Assembly: GCA_028658405.1 (NCBI GenBank)
Contig: JAKOGY010000013.1
Location: 1-41,915 of the forward strand
Direction of reading: 5' to 3'
DNA: 41,915 nucleotides
DNA from: Dolichospermum sp. ST_sed8
GTDB lineage: Bacteria > Cyanobacteriota > Cyanobacteriia > Cyanobacteriales > Nostocaceae
Shown here: one piece after another, positions 16,489-24,726 of the stretch
Layout: each line of letters begins with the position of its first letter
Position numbering within the stretch: position 1 is the stretch's first letter
The notes under the pieces: model-generated
The model's database searches: none
The model's input: only the letters and a program-made list of their open reading frames with translations
What the model was told of the DNA's origin: nothing
Position numbers and translations under genes: made by a program

Positions 16489-17556
16489 ATGTCTTTACTA
16501 GTTAACCTATCATTCCTACTAACCAAGCCCACAGGTATTACTACCTACACTCTTAATCTTCTACCTTATTTACAACAACTTGAACCGACACTTTTAACTT
16601 CACAATCTTTCCCTACCTATAATTGCTTTCCAATTCCTCCTAACCAAACACCCGAACAAGGCATAAAAGGACATTTAAATCGCTTAAAATGGACACAATT
16701 TCAACTTCCAAAAATATATCAAAACCTCAAATCTAACCTGCTATTTTCCCCCATTACCGAAGCACCCCTTTATACAAATTGTCGTTTTATCGTCATGTCT
16801 CACGACATGATACCCTTACGATTTCCTCAACCCTTCTCACTACTAACACCATATCACCGCTACTACACCCCCCAAGTTCTTAACCAATCACAACATATTA
16901 TTTGTAACTCCCAAGCAACAGCTAAAGATATCACTGATTTTTACAATATTCCTAGTCATAAAATAACATCCATTCCCCTCGCGTGTGACTCCTCACATTT
17001 CCAATTCCTCAACCTCCCTACTCGCAATTACTTCCTCTATATCGGTCGTCAAAACCCCTATAAAAACCTGCAAAGACTAATTACCGCTTTTTCCGCAATA
17101 CCTAACAGAAATGACTATGAATTATGGTTAGCAGGACCCTATGATCAACGTTATACGCCATTATTAGAAAAACAAGTTGCAGAATTAGAAATAACTCCTA
17201 AAGTAAAATTTCTAAAATACGTACCTTACAACCAATTACCAATAATTATTAATCAAGCAATTGCATTAGTTTTCCCGTCTCTGTGGGAAGGTTTCGGTTT
17301 ACCCGTCCTGGAAGCAATGGCTTGTGGTACACCAGTGATTACTTCTAATATTTCCTCACTTCCAGAAGTTGCGGGAGATGCTGCTATTTTAATTAATCCC
17401 TACAATTCAGGGGAGATTACAGCAGCAATGCAAGCAATTATTAATGATTCAGAATTGAGAAAACAACTATCAGCAAAAAGTCTAAAAAGAGCAAATCAAT
17501 TTAGTTGGGAAAAAACTGGATTGGCGACAGTTGAAGTTTTAAAAAAGTATCTTTGA
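16489..17556 (+). CDS. Family 4 glycosyltransferase
   Basis: About 355-residue GT-B glycosyltransferase of the GT4 family. Visible: KPTGITTYTLNLLPYL (acceptor lobe), FIVMSHDMIPLRFP, YFLYIGRQNPYKNLQRLI at the start of the donor lobe, and the diagnostic FPSLWEGFGLPVLEAMACG with GTPVITSNISSLPEVAGDAA. I choose ATG 16489 (MSLLVNLSF), because the 16 codons upstream fall in repeat sequence. It probably adds a mannose- or galactose-type sugar in the same surface-glycan pathway, but it is separated from the other glycosyltransferases by repeat DNA and is less AT-rich. Confidence 0.88.
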   Translation: MSLLVNLSFLLTKPTGITTYTLNLLPYLQQLEPTLLTSQSFPTYNCFPIPPNQTPEQGIKGHLNRLKWTQFQLPKIYQNLKSNLLFSPITEAPLYTNCRFIVMSHDMIPLRFPQPFSLLTPYHRYYTPQVLNQSQHIICNSQATAKDITDFYNIPSHKITSIPLACDSSHFQFLNLPTRNYFLYIGRQNPYKNLQRLITAFSAIPNRNDYELWLAGPYDQRYTPLLEKQVAELEITPKVKFLKYVPYNQLPIIINQAIALVFPSLWEGFGLPVLEAMACGTPVITSNISSLPEVAGDAAILINPYNSGEITAAMQAIINDSELRKQLSAKSLKRANQFSWEKTGLATVEVLKKYL

Positions 17557-17660
17557 GTATATCTTAATTTAGACAATAACATTTTGTGGTATTGTCTAAC
17601 TAGTTTTTATAGGAAATTTCATATATAATCACAGATAGTGATGATACTTTAGAAGTTTCC

Positions 17661-17996
17661 TTGCGTCTTCTTGTTTGGATGGGAGACTCTTGCAAAAATA
17701 TCCGTGAATTTCCTGAAGAAGTCAAAAAAGCAGTAGGCTACGCATTACAATTGGTGCAAGCTGGAGAAACACCTTTGACAGCAAAGCCTTTTAAAGGAGT
17801 TGGAATCGGTGTATATGAAATTGTAAAACGTTATGATACTGATACTTATAGAGCAGTTTACGCAGTAAAAATTGGAGAAAAAGTCTATGTATTGCACGCT
17901 TTCCAGAAGAAATCAAAAAAAGGTATTCAAACTCCACAAAGTGACATTGAATTGATTAAACAACGTTATAAAGACGCACTAGCAAGAGAACAATAA
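17661..17996 (+). CDS. RelE/HigB-like toxin (phage-derived Gp49-like family)
   Basis: 111 residues with WMGDSCKNIREFPEEVKKAVGYAL and the later YRAVYAVKIGEKVYVLHAFQKKSKKGI, the hallmark of HigB-type RelE/ParE-fold mRNA interferases. It is two bases from the XRE gene that follows, giving the toxin-first order of higBA. No ATG is available at the expected place: the frame opens with TTG at 17661, and codons reading SDDTLEVS extend upstream without a stop to an ATA/ATT region. Translation may use TTG or a rare start, or the original start may have been lost. Confidence 0.8.
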   Translation: MRLLVWMGDSCKNIREFPEEVKKAVGYALQLVQAGETPLTAKPFKGVGIGVYEIVKRYDTDTYRAVYAVKIGEKVYVLHAFQKKSKKGIQTPQSDIELIKQRYKDALAREQ

Positions 17997-17998
17997 CC

Positions 17999-18325
17999 AT
18001 GACACAAGAATCCATTTTTGAAGAAAGCAGTGGTAACGTATTTGCTGATCTTGGTTTAGAAGATGCTGAAGAACTTTATGCACGGGGTAAAATTGGAATT
18101 CAGGTACTCCGGCTGCTGAAACAACGTAACCTGAAACAACGTGAAATTAGTGAAATTCTTGGTATCTCACAACCAGAAGTATGCCATCTTATGAAAGGAG
18201 AGTTTCAAAGGTTCAGCGAGGGAAAACTCCTGATTTTTCTCAAGCGACTTGATATGGAAATCATCCTACATCTTCGTCATAAACATGGAGAACATCAATC
18301 TAATGAGACAGTAATATCGCTATAA
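17999..18325 (+). CDS. XRE-family antitoxin (HigA-like)
   Basis: 108 residues. The helix-turn-helix spans about residues 40-75 (LKQRNLKQREISEILGISQP then EVCHLMKGEF), followed by LLIFLKRLDMEIILHLRHK, typical of HigA-type antitoxins paired with phage Gp49-like toxins. It would bind and neutralise the upstream toxin and repress their shared promoter. ATG start two bases after the toxin stop. Confidence 0.87.
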   Translation: MTQESIFEESSGNVFADLGLEDAEELYARGKIGIQVLRLLKQRNLKQREISEILGISQPEVCHLMKGEFQRFSEGKLLIFLKRLDMEIILHLRHKHGEHQSNETVISL

Positions 18326-18414
18326 AATCAAAAGTTAAAAGTTATTATTTTTAGATAACTCATCAAAAAAACATAGCAATGACTCAAAAAAACCTGGTAA
18401 AGTAAGAGGCTGTT

Positions 18415-18443
18415 TTGATTTGAATTTTGAAAATATCTATGAT
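18415..18443 (+). promoter_or_regulatory. Sigma70-type promoter for the 18490 operon
   Basis: TTGATT (18415-18420), a 17-base spacer and TATGAT (18438-18443), 46 bases before the ATG at 18490. An AAAGGAG ribosome site is at 18477-18483. Confidence 0.45.
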
Positions 18444-18489
18444 AAAATGAAAGCAGTATTTAATGATTAGTGAAACAAAGGAGAATACC

Positions 18490-18891
18490 ATGAACACCTC
18501 CATAGAACTTCCTAGCGGTAAAATCCTCAACATCACCCGATTTATTGCCCTAATTCCCAATAACAATAATATTGGTAGCGATTATCAACTAATTTTAGAA
18601 GGATATCCTCATCCTATCAACTTAGAATCATCAGATGCTCAAAATCTGAAAATATTTTTGCAATCAAAACTAGATCAAAATACCCCAGTTAACACCCATA
18701 AATCAACATGGAATCAACAAGAACAACTTCAAAAAAATCAAAAGGCAATGGCAATTTTAGCACAACAAATCCAGGAATATCAAAATATCTCTGATGAAGA
18801 ATCTAGGGAAAGACAAGAAATCTTTGAAAACCTCAAAAAAAGAATGGATGCTGAAAGACCACAAGGACAAAAATTATATTCAGAAGTATGA
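18490..18891 (+). CDS. Probable antitoxin partner of the PIN protein (unrecognised family)
   Basis: 133-residue hydrophilic protein. ATG 18490 is chosen because AAAGGAG lies seven bases upstream; a longer reading has no such site. The first half (LPSGKILNITRFIALIP) looks like a small beta domain, and the second half is a charged, Gln/Glu-rich helix. It overlaps the PIN-domain gene by four bases (ATGA), the classic antitoxin-toxin layout. I do not recognise a family; the antitoxin role comes from context. Confidence 0.6.
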   Translation: MNTSIELPSGKILNITRFIALIPNNNNIGSDYQLILEGYPHPINLESSDAQNLKIFLQSKLDQNTPVNTHKSTWNQQEQLQKNQKAMAILAQQIQEYQNISDEESRERQEIFENLKKRMDAERPQGQKLYSEV

Positions 18892-19355
18892 TAGTATTTA
18901 TTGACTCTAGTGTATTGGGAATTATTGCCAATCCTAATAAAATCGGTGAAGCAAGTAAATGTAGAGAATGGCTTTACAAATTGCTTTCACAAGGTGTGTA
19001 TATCTGCTCTTCGGAAATTTGTGATTTTGAGATTAGAAGAAATCTAATTCTAGAATATCAGAAAAAACCTCACTTAAATAGTATTCAGAATTTAGATAAA
19101 CTCCAAGAAATAATCTCGTTTTTACCTATAGACTGGGAATTATTAAAAGAAGCATCTACACTTTGGGCTTCTGCTCGTAGTCAAGGAATACCAACAGCAG
19201 ATAATAAAAGTTTGGATATTGATATTATTATCTGTAGTCATTGGCAAAGGCTTAAAGAAGAGTTTCCTGGTCGCTATATTGTGATAGCAACTACAAATGT
19301 CAAACATTTAAGTCGCTTTACTGAAGCAAAAAACTGGATGGATATTCAATTTTAA
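18888..19355 (+). CDS. PIN-domain ribonuclease (VapC-like toxin)
   Basis: 155 residues. MIVFIDSSVLGIIANP carries the first PIN-domain Asp (D6); a Glu near 40 (SSEICDFEIRRNL), D113 in LDIDIIICSHW and the terminal VIATTNVKHLSRF complete the acidic site and core strand. PIN toxins cut RNA, often tRNA. It starts inside the last codons of the preceding gene, so they are translationally coupled. Confidence 0.83.
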   Translation: MIVFIDSSVLGIIANPNKIGEASKCREWLYKLLSQGVYICSSEICDFEIRRNLILEYQKKPHLNSIQNLDKLQEIISFLPIDWELLKEASTLWASARSQGIPTADNKSLDIDIIICSHWQRLKEEFPGRYIVIATTNVKHLSRFTEAKNWMDIQF

Positions 19356-19372
19356 AACCATTATGTAATCTT

Positions 19373-19400
19373 GTAAAGACGTTCCGGGGAACGCCTCTAC
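19373..19400. terminator. Hairpin between the PIN gene and apcF
   Basis: GTAAAGACGTTCC and GGAACGCCTCTAC form an imperfect 12-13 bp stem between convergent genes. It is a known type of dispersed cyanobacterial repeat and may end both transcripts; there is no long U-tract. Confidence 0.5.
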
Positions 19401-19429
19401 TTTGTCCTCAGATGTCTATTGATAAAATC

Positions 19430-19939
19430 CTAAACATCCTGCTCACTTAATTCACGAGTGATATAGTCAAAAGGCTCATCCACAAAAGCGGTATTAGCCA
19501 CACCAGCAGCCGCTACCTGTTCCTTAACAATACCCTTCATAATTTGGATACCTTGCACAGTTGAACCAATGGGTACACCCAAAGAATTGTAAGTTTCCCG
19601 TAGTCCTTGTAATACACGCTCATCAAGAACATTCATATTACCAGCAACTAACGCGTAGGTAGCATAGCGAAGGTAATAGTCCATATCCCGCAAACAAGCG
19701 GCAAACCGACGGGTTGTATAAGCATTACCACCAGGACGAATCAATTCTGGTAGTTCTTCAAATAATTTTGCCCCAGCTTGTCTCACAATTGCGGCTGCAT
19801 TGGAATTAATCGCGGCAGCCGCTTGGACTCTAGCTGTTCCACTATCAAAGTAGGATTTGAGAGTATCAATGGCATTCCGGTCAAAATAACGTCCGGTTAC
19901 GTCATAATTCTTAATTAAAGTTGTAACAGCATCACGCAT
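19430..19939 (-). CDS. apcF: Phycobilisome core subunit, allophycocyanin beta-18 (ApcF)
   Basis: 169-residue globin-fold biliprotein that takes the place of an allophycocyanin beta subunit in the core trimer holding ApcE and helps pass energy to photosystem II. It begins MRDAVTTLIKNYDVTGRYFD and contains the bilin-attachment segment RRFAACLRDMDYYLRYATYA, with the chromophore cysteine at about 81. ATG 19939 is chosen: it gives the family start and has GGGAG ten bases upstream; a TTG reading five codons earlier would include that site. Divergent from glnA across 373 bases. Confidence 0.93.
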   Translation of the reverse strand: MRDAVTTLIKNYDVTGRYFDRNAIDTLKSYFDSGTARVQAAAAINSNAAAIVRQAGAKLFEELPELIRPGGNAYTTRRFAACLRDMDYYLRYATYALVAGNMNVLDERVLQGLRETYNSLGVPIGSTVQGIQIMKGIVKEQVAAAGVANTAFVDEPFDYITRELSEQDV

Positions 19940-20163
19940 TCTTTTTTCTCCCAATTATTAGACATCTATGATTTGATATTAATTTGGCTGCAATTATGCA
20001 CCAATAACATTCTGTGCCAATTCACCTAAAATAGATCCTGGCACAAAAACCATCCATCTGCTATCTAAGGATTTTATGCCAAAGTTGACCCATGATCATG
20101 AATTTTCTGGTTTTGTACAGATTAAGAAAGAAAGGTTAACATAAACCAGAATCCAGACAATCT

Positions 20164-20206
20164 GTAACAAACATGACAAAATCATGTCAAGTTAAATATT
20201 TACAAT
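20164..20206 (+). promoter_or_regulatory. NtcA-activated promoter of glnA
   Basis: GTAACAAACATGAC at 20164-20177 matches GTA-N8-TAC with one change (GAC for TAC). It is followed after 23 bases by a TACAAT -10 box at 20201-20206. This is the class II NtcA activator spacing. The site closely resembles the known Anabaena glnA site from memory. About 107 bases of leader precede the ATG. NtcA would raise glnA expression under nitrogen limitation. Confidence 0.75.
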
Positions 20207-20312
20207 ATTCCAGTTAGTGTATGACAACTTGGGTTAGCGTAACAAGGTGAGGATGCGTGGGCATACTCTGGGTTTATATTAGGTAATTAGCTACATCAGG
20301 AGTAAAGTAAAA

Positions 20313-21728
20313 ATGACAACCCCAAAAGAAGTCCTGAAGAGAATTCAAGACGAAAAAATTCAGATGATTGATCTGAAATTCATTGATACACTGGGAACTT
20401 GGCAACATTTGACCATGTACCAAGACCAGATTGATGAAACTTCATTCTCTGATGGTGTGCCTTTCGATGGTTCTAGTATCCGGGGTTGGAAAGGTATCGA
20501 AGAATCTGACATGACAATGGTACTTGATCCTAACACCGCTTGGATCGACCCCTTCATGAAAGAGCCAACTCTAAGCATCATTTGTAGTATTAAAGAACCC
20601 CGCACAGGCCAATGGTACAACCGTTGCCCCCGCGTTATTGCCCAAAAAGCAATAGATTATCTAGCTTCCACCGGACTTGGTGACACAGCTTACTTTGGTC
20701 CTGAAGCTGAATTCTTCATTTTTGATGATGTTCGCTACGACCAAACTGCCAACTCAGGTTACTACTACGTAGATTCCGTAGAAGGTCGTTGGAATACTGG
20801 TAGAGAAGAAAGCCCTAACTTGGGTTACAAAACCCGTGTTAAAGAAGGTTACTTCCCAGTTCCCCCAACAGACAGCTTTCAAGATATGCGGACAGAAATG
20901 CTGCTAACCATGAAAGATTGTGGTGTACCCATTGAAAAACAACACCATGAAGTTGCCACAGGTGGTCAGTGTGAACTTGGTTTCAAATTTGGTAAGTTAA
21001 TTGAAGCCGCTGACTGGTTGATGACTTACAAATATGTCATCAAAAACGTTGCTAGAAAATACGGCAAAACCGTCACCTTCATGCCAAAACCAATTTTTGG
21101 TGATAACGGTTCTGGTATGCACTGTCACCAATCTATTTGGAAAAATGGTCAGCCTTTGTTTGCAGGTGACAAGTACGCTGGCATGAGTGAAATGGGTCTT
21201 TACTACATTGGTGGTATTCTCAAACACGCTCCAGCATTGTTGGCAATTACCAACCCCACTACAAACTCTTACAAACGCCTCGTACCTGGTTATGAAGCAC
21301 CTGTAAACTTGGCTTATTCCCAAGGTAATCGTTCTGCTTCTGTGCGGATTCCTCTTTCTGGAGATAACCCCAAAGCCAAGCGTTTAGAATTCCGTTGTCC
21401 AGATGCTACTTCTAATCCTTACTTAGCCTTTGCAGCAATGCTTTGTGCTGGTATTGATGGTATCAAAAACAAAATCCATCCAGGTGAACCCTTGGATAAG
21501 AATATCTATGAACTTTCCCCAGAGGAATTGTCAAAGATTCCTTCTACTCCAGGTTCTTTAGAACTAGCTTTGGAAGCTTTGGACAATGATCACGCTTTCT
21601 TGACTGAAAGTGGCGTTTTCTCTGAAGACTTTATCCAAAACTGGATTGATTACAAGGTTGCTAACGAAGTTAAGCAAATGCAATTACGTCCACATCCTTA
21701 TGAATTCTTCTTATATTACGATTGCTAA
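20313..21728 (+). CDS. glnA: Glutamine synthetase type I
   Basis: 471-residue GSI that makes glutamine from glutamate, ammonium and ATP, the entry point of nitrogen in cyanobacteria (including ammonium from N2 fixation in heterocysts). Seen: [16 protein letters not shown] (N-terminal latch/metal side), [22 protein letters not shown] (metal and substrate residues), [17 protein letters not shown], and NRSASVRIP with [15 protein letters not shown]. Length is that of GSI dodecamers. ATG 20313 follows CAGGAG. It carries an NtcA-type promoter and ends in a strong terminator; the gene for its inhibitor, gifA, faces it. Cyanobacterial GSI is controlled by such inhibitors instead of by adenylylation. 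Confidence 0.97.
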   Translation: MTTPKEVLKRIQDEKIQMIDLKFIDTLGTWQHLTMYQDQIDETSFSDGVPFDGSSIRGWKGIEESDMTMVLDPNTAWIDPFMKEPTLSIICSIKEPRTGQWYNRCPRVIAQKAIDYLASTGLGDTAYFGPEAEFFIFDDVRYDQTANSGYYYVDSVEGRWNTGREESPNLGYKTRVKEGYFPVPPTDSFQDMRTEMLLTMKDCGVPIEKQHHEVATGGQCELGFKFGKLIEAADWLMTYKYVIKNVARKYGKTVTFMPKPIFGDNGSGMHCHQSIWKNGQPLFAGDKYAGMSEMGLYYIGGILKHAPALLAITNPTTNSYKRLVPGYEAPVNLAYSQGNRSASVRIPLSGDNPKAKRLEFRCPDATSNPYLAFAAMLCAGIDGIKNKIHPGEPLDKNIYELSPEELSKIPSTPGSLELALEALDNDHAFLTESGVFSEDFIQNWIDYKVANEVKQMQLRPHPYEFFLYYDC

Positions 21729-21760
21729 TTGCAACTAGTAGTAAAAGTAGTGAATTTTTT

Positions 21761-21787
21761 AGCCACCTGTTTAGGTGGCTTTTTTTA
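21761..21787 (+). terminator. Rho-independent terminator of glnA
   Basis: AGCCACC-TGTTTA-GGTGGCT stem (7 bp, GC-rich) at 21761-21780 followed by a run of T. It sits between the convergent glnA and gifA, 33 bases after the glnA stop. Confidence 0.92.
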
Positions 21788-21792
21788 TCAAT

Positions 21793-21993
21793 TCAACTCA
21801 TAGACGCTTGGCTACGTCCATAAAGAGTTTGAGTCGCGGGGTCCATTTTTCCTTGAATGGGATTCCAGTAGTGAGATATTTCTTCATGCAAACCCAGTTC
21901 TTGTGCAGACCGCATCGACATGGATTGTTGACGGTTTTTAGCTTGCTGATGTTGACGCACCATGAGTTGACGAGCTTTTTCTTGAATAGTCAT
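21793..21993 (-). CDS. gifA: Glutamine synthetase inactivating factor IF7-like (GifA)
   Basis: 66-residue basic protein that binds and inhibits glutamine synthetase I when ammonium is plentiful. It matches the remembered IF7 pattern across its length: an N-terminal ARQLMVRQHQQAKNRQQSM, a central YWNPIQGK and the end YGRSQASMS. The arginine/lysine-rich helix is the part that contacts GS. It lies convergent with glnA, as I recall for Anabaena PCC 7120. AGAGGCG supplies a ribosome site. An exact NtcA palindrome lies 82-95 bases upstream, consistent with known repression of gif genes by NtcA. Confidence 0.9.
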   Translation of the reverse strand: MTIQEKARQLMVRQHQQAKNRQQSMSMRSAQELGLHEEISHYWNPIQGKMDPATQTLYGRSQASMS

Positions 21994-22075
21994 AATATTC
22001 GCCTCTTTTTTAGTTTATTTATTTACTGATAGATAGTTGATTCTCTTCTCAACTCCTAGACTAACAGAAAATTCT

Positions 22076-22089
22076 GTAGCGTAAACTAC
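22076..22089 (-). promoter_or_regulatory. NtcA operator of gifA
   Basis: Exact GTA-N8-TAC match (GTAGCGTAAACTAC). On the gifA strand a TAGTCT -10-like hexamer follows 12 bases later (22058-22063), so the site overlaps the -35 region. That position fits repression, opposite in sign to the glnA site. Confidence 0.75.
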
Positions 22090-22124
22090 AAAATGAAAAA
22101 ATTGACATAAAACTTTATAAAGAG

Positions 22125-22162
22125 GAGTCACCGAGTCACCGAGTCACCGAGTCACCGAGTCA
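22125..22162. repeat. Tandem GAGTCACC octamers
   Basis: Four full and one partial copy of GAGTCACC in the gap between gifA and the dehydrogenase gene. Related TGACTCAG units occur near 16320-16340. No gene in the rest of 22090-22248. Confidence 0.9.
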
Positions 22163-22248
22163 GAAGAAAGAAGGAAGAATAATTGTCTGAATCAGGATTA
22201 ACACCGATTTAAGGATTAACAGGATTAATCCCTAAATACCAAGTTGAT

Positions 22249-23295
22249 TTACGGGTAGATTAAAATTTTGTAGGTTTGGGCTGTGGGGGCGATCGCTTGG
22301 TCTACGGCTTGTGGTAAATTTTCTAGAGGATAGCGATCGCTAATCAAGGCTTTAACATCAATGCGGCGATTAAATACTATGTCCGCAGATAGACTTTGCA
22401 GACGGTAGGATGAGCTATAACTACCCATTAAGTCTATTTCCCGACGGTAGAGAGTATTGGGGTTAATGGGGATCGTCAACTCGTCTGGGAACTCTGCAAA
22501 GAAGAGGATTTTTCCACCTTTGCGAGTGCAGTCTAAAGCTTGAAAAAATGCCTTATCACTGGGAACAGCTAACAAAGTCACATCTACACCCATTCCCCCA
22601 GTTAAAGCTTGAATTTTGGCAGGTAAATCAGGATCACGAGCGTCAAAAGCTGCTTCTGCTCCTACTTCCAGGGCTTTCTCAATTCTAGATGGTAAGAGGT
22701 CAGTGGCGATCGCTTTCGCTCCAAAATACTTCACCAACATCATAAACATTAACCCAATGGGACCCGCACCAGTAACTAATACAGTTTGTCCTGGGGCAAT
22801 TTGGGCTTTTTTCACTGCTTTTAAACAGCAATTAGTAGGTTCAACAAAACTCGCTTCTTCAAAACTGATATTATCAGGGATGGGAATTAAGCCACCATTC
22901 TCTACAATGTGGCCTGGAACTTTCACATATTCCGCAAAACCGCCACCACTGGCGTTAAAACCTGCGGTAGTGGAGATATTTTTATAAACATCGCACATGG
23001 AAAAATTATCATTCAAGCAGTAAGCGCAACGCATACATGGTATATGGTGCATCACCGCTACCCGTTGTCCTACTGTCCATCCTTTTACCTGTGAACCAAC
23101 AGCGGCAATAGTTCCAGCGGTTTCATGTCCAAATATGCGTGGGGGTTCATACAAAGGATAACGAATCTTTTTAATATCTGACTGACATAACCCCACAACC
23201 CGCACCTGTACCAGCACTTCATCTGCTTCTAGGGTAGGAACTGGGATTTCCTCGTAGGATAATTGATTTACGCCTCTAAATACTTGTGCTTTCAC
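22249..23295 (-). CDS. Zinc-dependent medium-chain dehydrogenase
   Basis: 348-residue MDR-family alcohol/polyol dehydrogenase. The catalytic-zinc region shows CQSDIK (about residue 37) and GHETAG (about 56); the structural-zinc loop has CMRCAYCLNDNFSMC (about 86-100). The NAD(P)-binding fold is VLVTGAGPIGLMF (about 170). The combination resembles sorbitol/threonine dehydrogenase-like enzymes, but the substrate is not readable. ATG 23295 is preceded by AACGTGAAA without a strong ribosome site. Single gene, with 254 bases to gifA. Confidence 0.88.
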   Translation of the reverse strand: MKAQVFRGVNQLSYEEIPVPTLEADEVLVQVRVVGLCQSDIKKIRYPLYEPPRIFGHETAGTIAAVGSQVKGWTVGQRVAVMHHIPCMRCAYCLNDNFSMCDVYKNISTTAGFNASGGGFAEYVKVPGHIVENGGLIPIPDNISFEEASFVEPTNCCLKAVKKAQIAPGQTVLVTGAGPIGLMFMMLVKYFGAKAIATDLLPSRIEKALEVGAEAAFDARDPDLPAKIQALTGGMGVDVTLLAVPSDKAFFQALDCTRKGGKILFFAEFPDELTIPINPNTLYRREIDLMGSYSSSYRLQSLSADIVFNRRIDVKALISDRYPLENLPQAVDQAIAPTAQTYKILIYP

Positions 23296-23398
23296 GTTGG
23301 TTTTCTACTATTCAACGTTACTAGATTTAACATTTTGTGGTTGAGGTTAGGTTATGGAGTTTGATATTTCTGTCTTTTAGCTTCTTGTAATTGCTGCT

Positions 23399-24196
23399 CT
23401 AAGCTTTTTTCAATATTGCTTCAACATCTGCTGATGAAATATATCCTCCGATTTCGCCATTCTCAAATCTGAGAATCTCACCACGGTTGTCTTTAGCAGT
23501 AATTGTTAAAATTTCCCCTTTTTGCCAAAGACGATATCGCTTACCTTCATAGTACCGCCCACCATCTGGTGCTACTTTACCTAGTCTATCTAATGTTTTC
23601 TTGGCAATTTGCACAATTACGTCACCATAAAATTGGCAGCGAATAGTATGAGTAAATTTTGGTACTCTATTCTTTCTATTTAAATTAGTTGTTTCTAACT
23701 TGTCAATAATCTCAGGAACACTTTTTTGAACTTTAAGCTCATTAGACTGTTCCCAAATAATTTTCATCATTGTTCCTGGATTTTGCTCATCAAGATATAC
23801 CAGAAAATCATCTGCGTGCCAAGCTTCAATACCCCAAGGATCTAAAGCTTGTGTAGGAAAACCATCCATGTCAACAGTAACAATAACTTTTGCGTTAGCA
23901 ACTATAGCAGCAGCAATAACATGATGATCCCTGGGATTGTTGGTCATTGCTGCTATTAACTGTGAAGGTACTTCCACCATCGCATCAGGAAAGTTTGTCT
24001 TGATTTGTTCTTGAAAGTATGCTGCTTGAGCATCAGTTTTCATTCTTCCATTTTTTATCAGGTTACGAGTAGCACCATCCAGAATTTCTTGTGAAAAATG
24101 AAGTTCGTATAACTCTGCCTCAGCAGCACGCATCAAAGTATCACATAAAGGCATGGGGTAGATAACACAGGAATCTAAAATTACAGAGAGTACCAT
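23399..24196 (-). CDS. PIN-domain toxin with C-terminal extension
   Basis: 265 residues. The N-terminal PIN domain (1-150) has VILDSCVIYPMPLCDTLMRA with the first Asp, an acidic SQEILDGATRNL, and NNPRDHHVIAAAIVANAKVIVTVDMDGFP. The second PIN protein here (28326-28898) is the same type but 75 residues shorter. The extra C-terminal part (about 185-265: FYGDVIVQIAKKTLDRLG, RYYEGKRYRLWQKGE, YISSADVEAIL) looks like a separate small beta-rich domain of unknown role. It lies one base after the excisionase-type gene, so it is an antitoxin-first operon. A likely RNase toxin; the target is unknown. Confidence 0.78.
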   Translation of the reverse strand: MVLSVILDSCVIYPMPLCDTLMRAAEAELYELHFSQEILDGATRNLIKNGRMKTDAQAAYFQEQIKTNFPDAMVEVPSQLIAAMTNNPRDHHVIAAAIVANAKVIVTVDMDGFPTQALDPWGIEAWHADDFLVYLDEQNPGTMMKIIWEQSNELKVQKSVPEIIDKLETTNLNRKNRVPKFTHTIRCQFYGDVIVQIAKKTLDRLGKVAPDGGRYYEGKRYRLWQKGEILTITAKDNRGEILRFENGEIGGYISSADVEAILKKA

Positions 24197-24197
24197 T

Positions 24198-24674
24198 TTA
24201 CTGATCTAATTCGCTACTCTCATCATCATAGAACCCTTCAGCTTCCAAAAACTGGGTAAATTGCTTAATTCCTTCCCTACGCTTAGTATCTCGTTCTTCC
24301 TTATATTTCATCAAATCATCAAAACGGACACGGCGATGTGTTCCTACCCTAATACAAGGAATTTCACCCTGGTCTAATAACTTAATCAGGTAAGGACGTG
24401 AAACTTTGAGAAGGTCTGCGGCTTTTTGTGTTGTTAATTCTTTATCCTGAATAACTACAGATATTACTTTACCTGATGCCAGTGCATGAACAGTCTGATA
24501 TAATACCTGATAAACCAATTCGGGAATGGAAATTTCTTGACCGTCTACTCCTACTAATTTTGGTTGAGAGCCTTCAAGCTGGAGTATACTTTCAAGATGT
24601 TTGATAGATGATTTTTCCGGTTCTTGAGCCATAACTGACTCTAAAGGAGGGTTTTGCTCAGTGATAGTCTTCAT
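24198..24674 (-). CDS. Excisionase-type DNA-binding antitoxin
   Basis: 158 residues. A MerR/excisionase-like winged helix lies at about 88-140: LTTQKAADLLKVSRPYLIKL, then GEIPCIRVGTHRRVRFDDLMKYKE. The N-terminal 85 residues (IPELVYQVLYQTVHALASG) probably mediate dimerisation or toxin binding. It precedes the PIN toxin gene by one base. It shares its whole C-terminal pattern with the protein at 28899-29321, including RRE-ending helices. Confidence 0.82.
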   Translation of the reverse strand: MKTITEQNPPLESVMAQEPEKSSIKHLESILQLEGSQPKLVGVDGQEISIPELVYQVLYQTVHALASGKVISVVIQDKELTTQKAADLLKVSRPYLIKLLDQGEIPCIRVGTHRRVRFDDLMKYKEERDTKRREGIKQFTQFLEAEGFYDDESSELDQ

Positions 24675-24697
24675 AAGATCACGTGGTAAGCGGGAAA

Positions 24698-24726
24698 CTC
24701 AGTCCCTTTAGGGCTGGGTTACTGAC
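24698..24726. repeat. Second copy of the 29-base element found at 62-90
   Basis: Identical over 29 bases to 62-90 (CTCAGTCCCTTTAGGGCTG then GGTTACTGAC). It lies just upstream of the excisionase-type gene, without the surrounding sequence of the first copy. Could be a solo tip of an IS200/IS605-type element. It may influence the toxin-antitoxin promoter. Confidence 0.8.

Noticed and set aside
20997-21323. 108-codon ORF antisense to glnA
   Set aside because: Shadow of a strongly conserved gene in the opposite frame.
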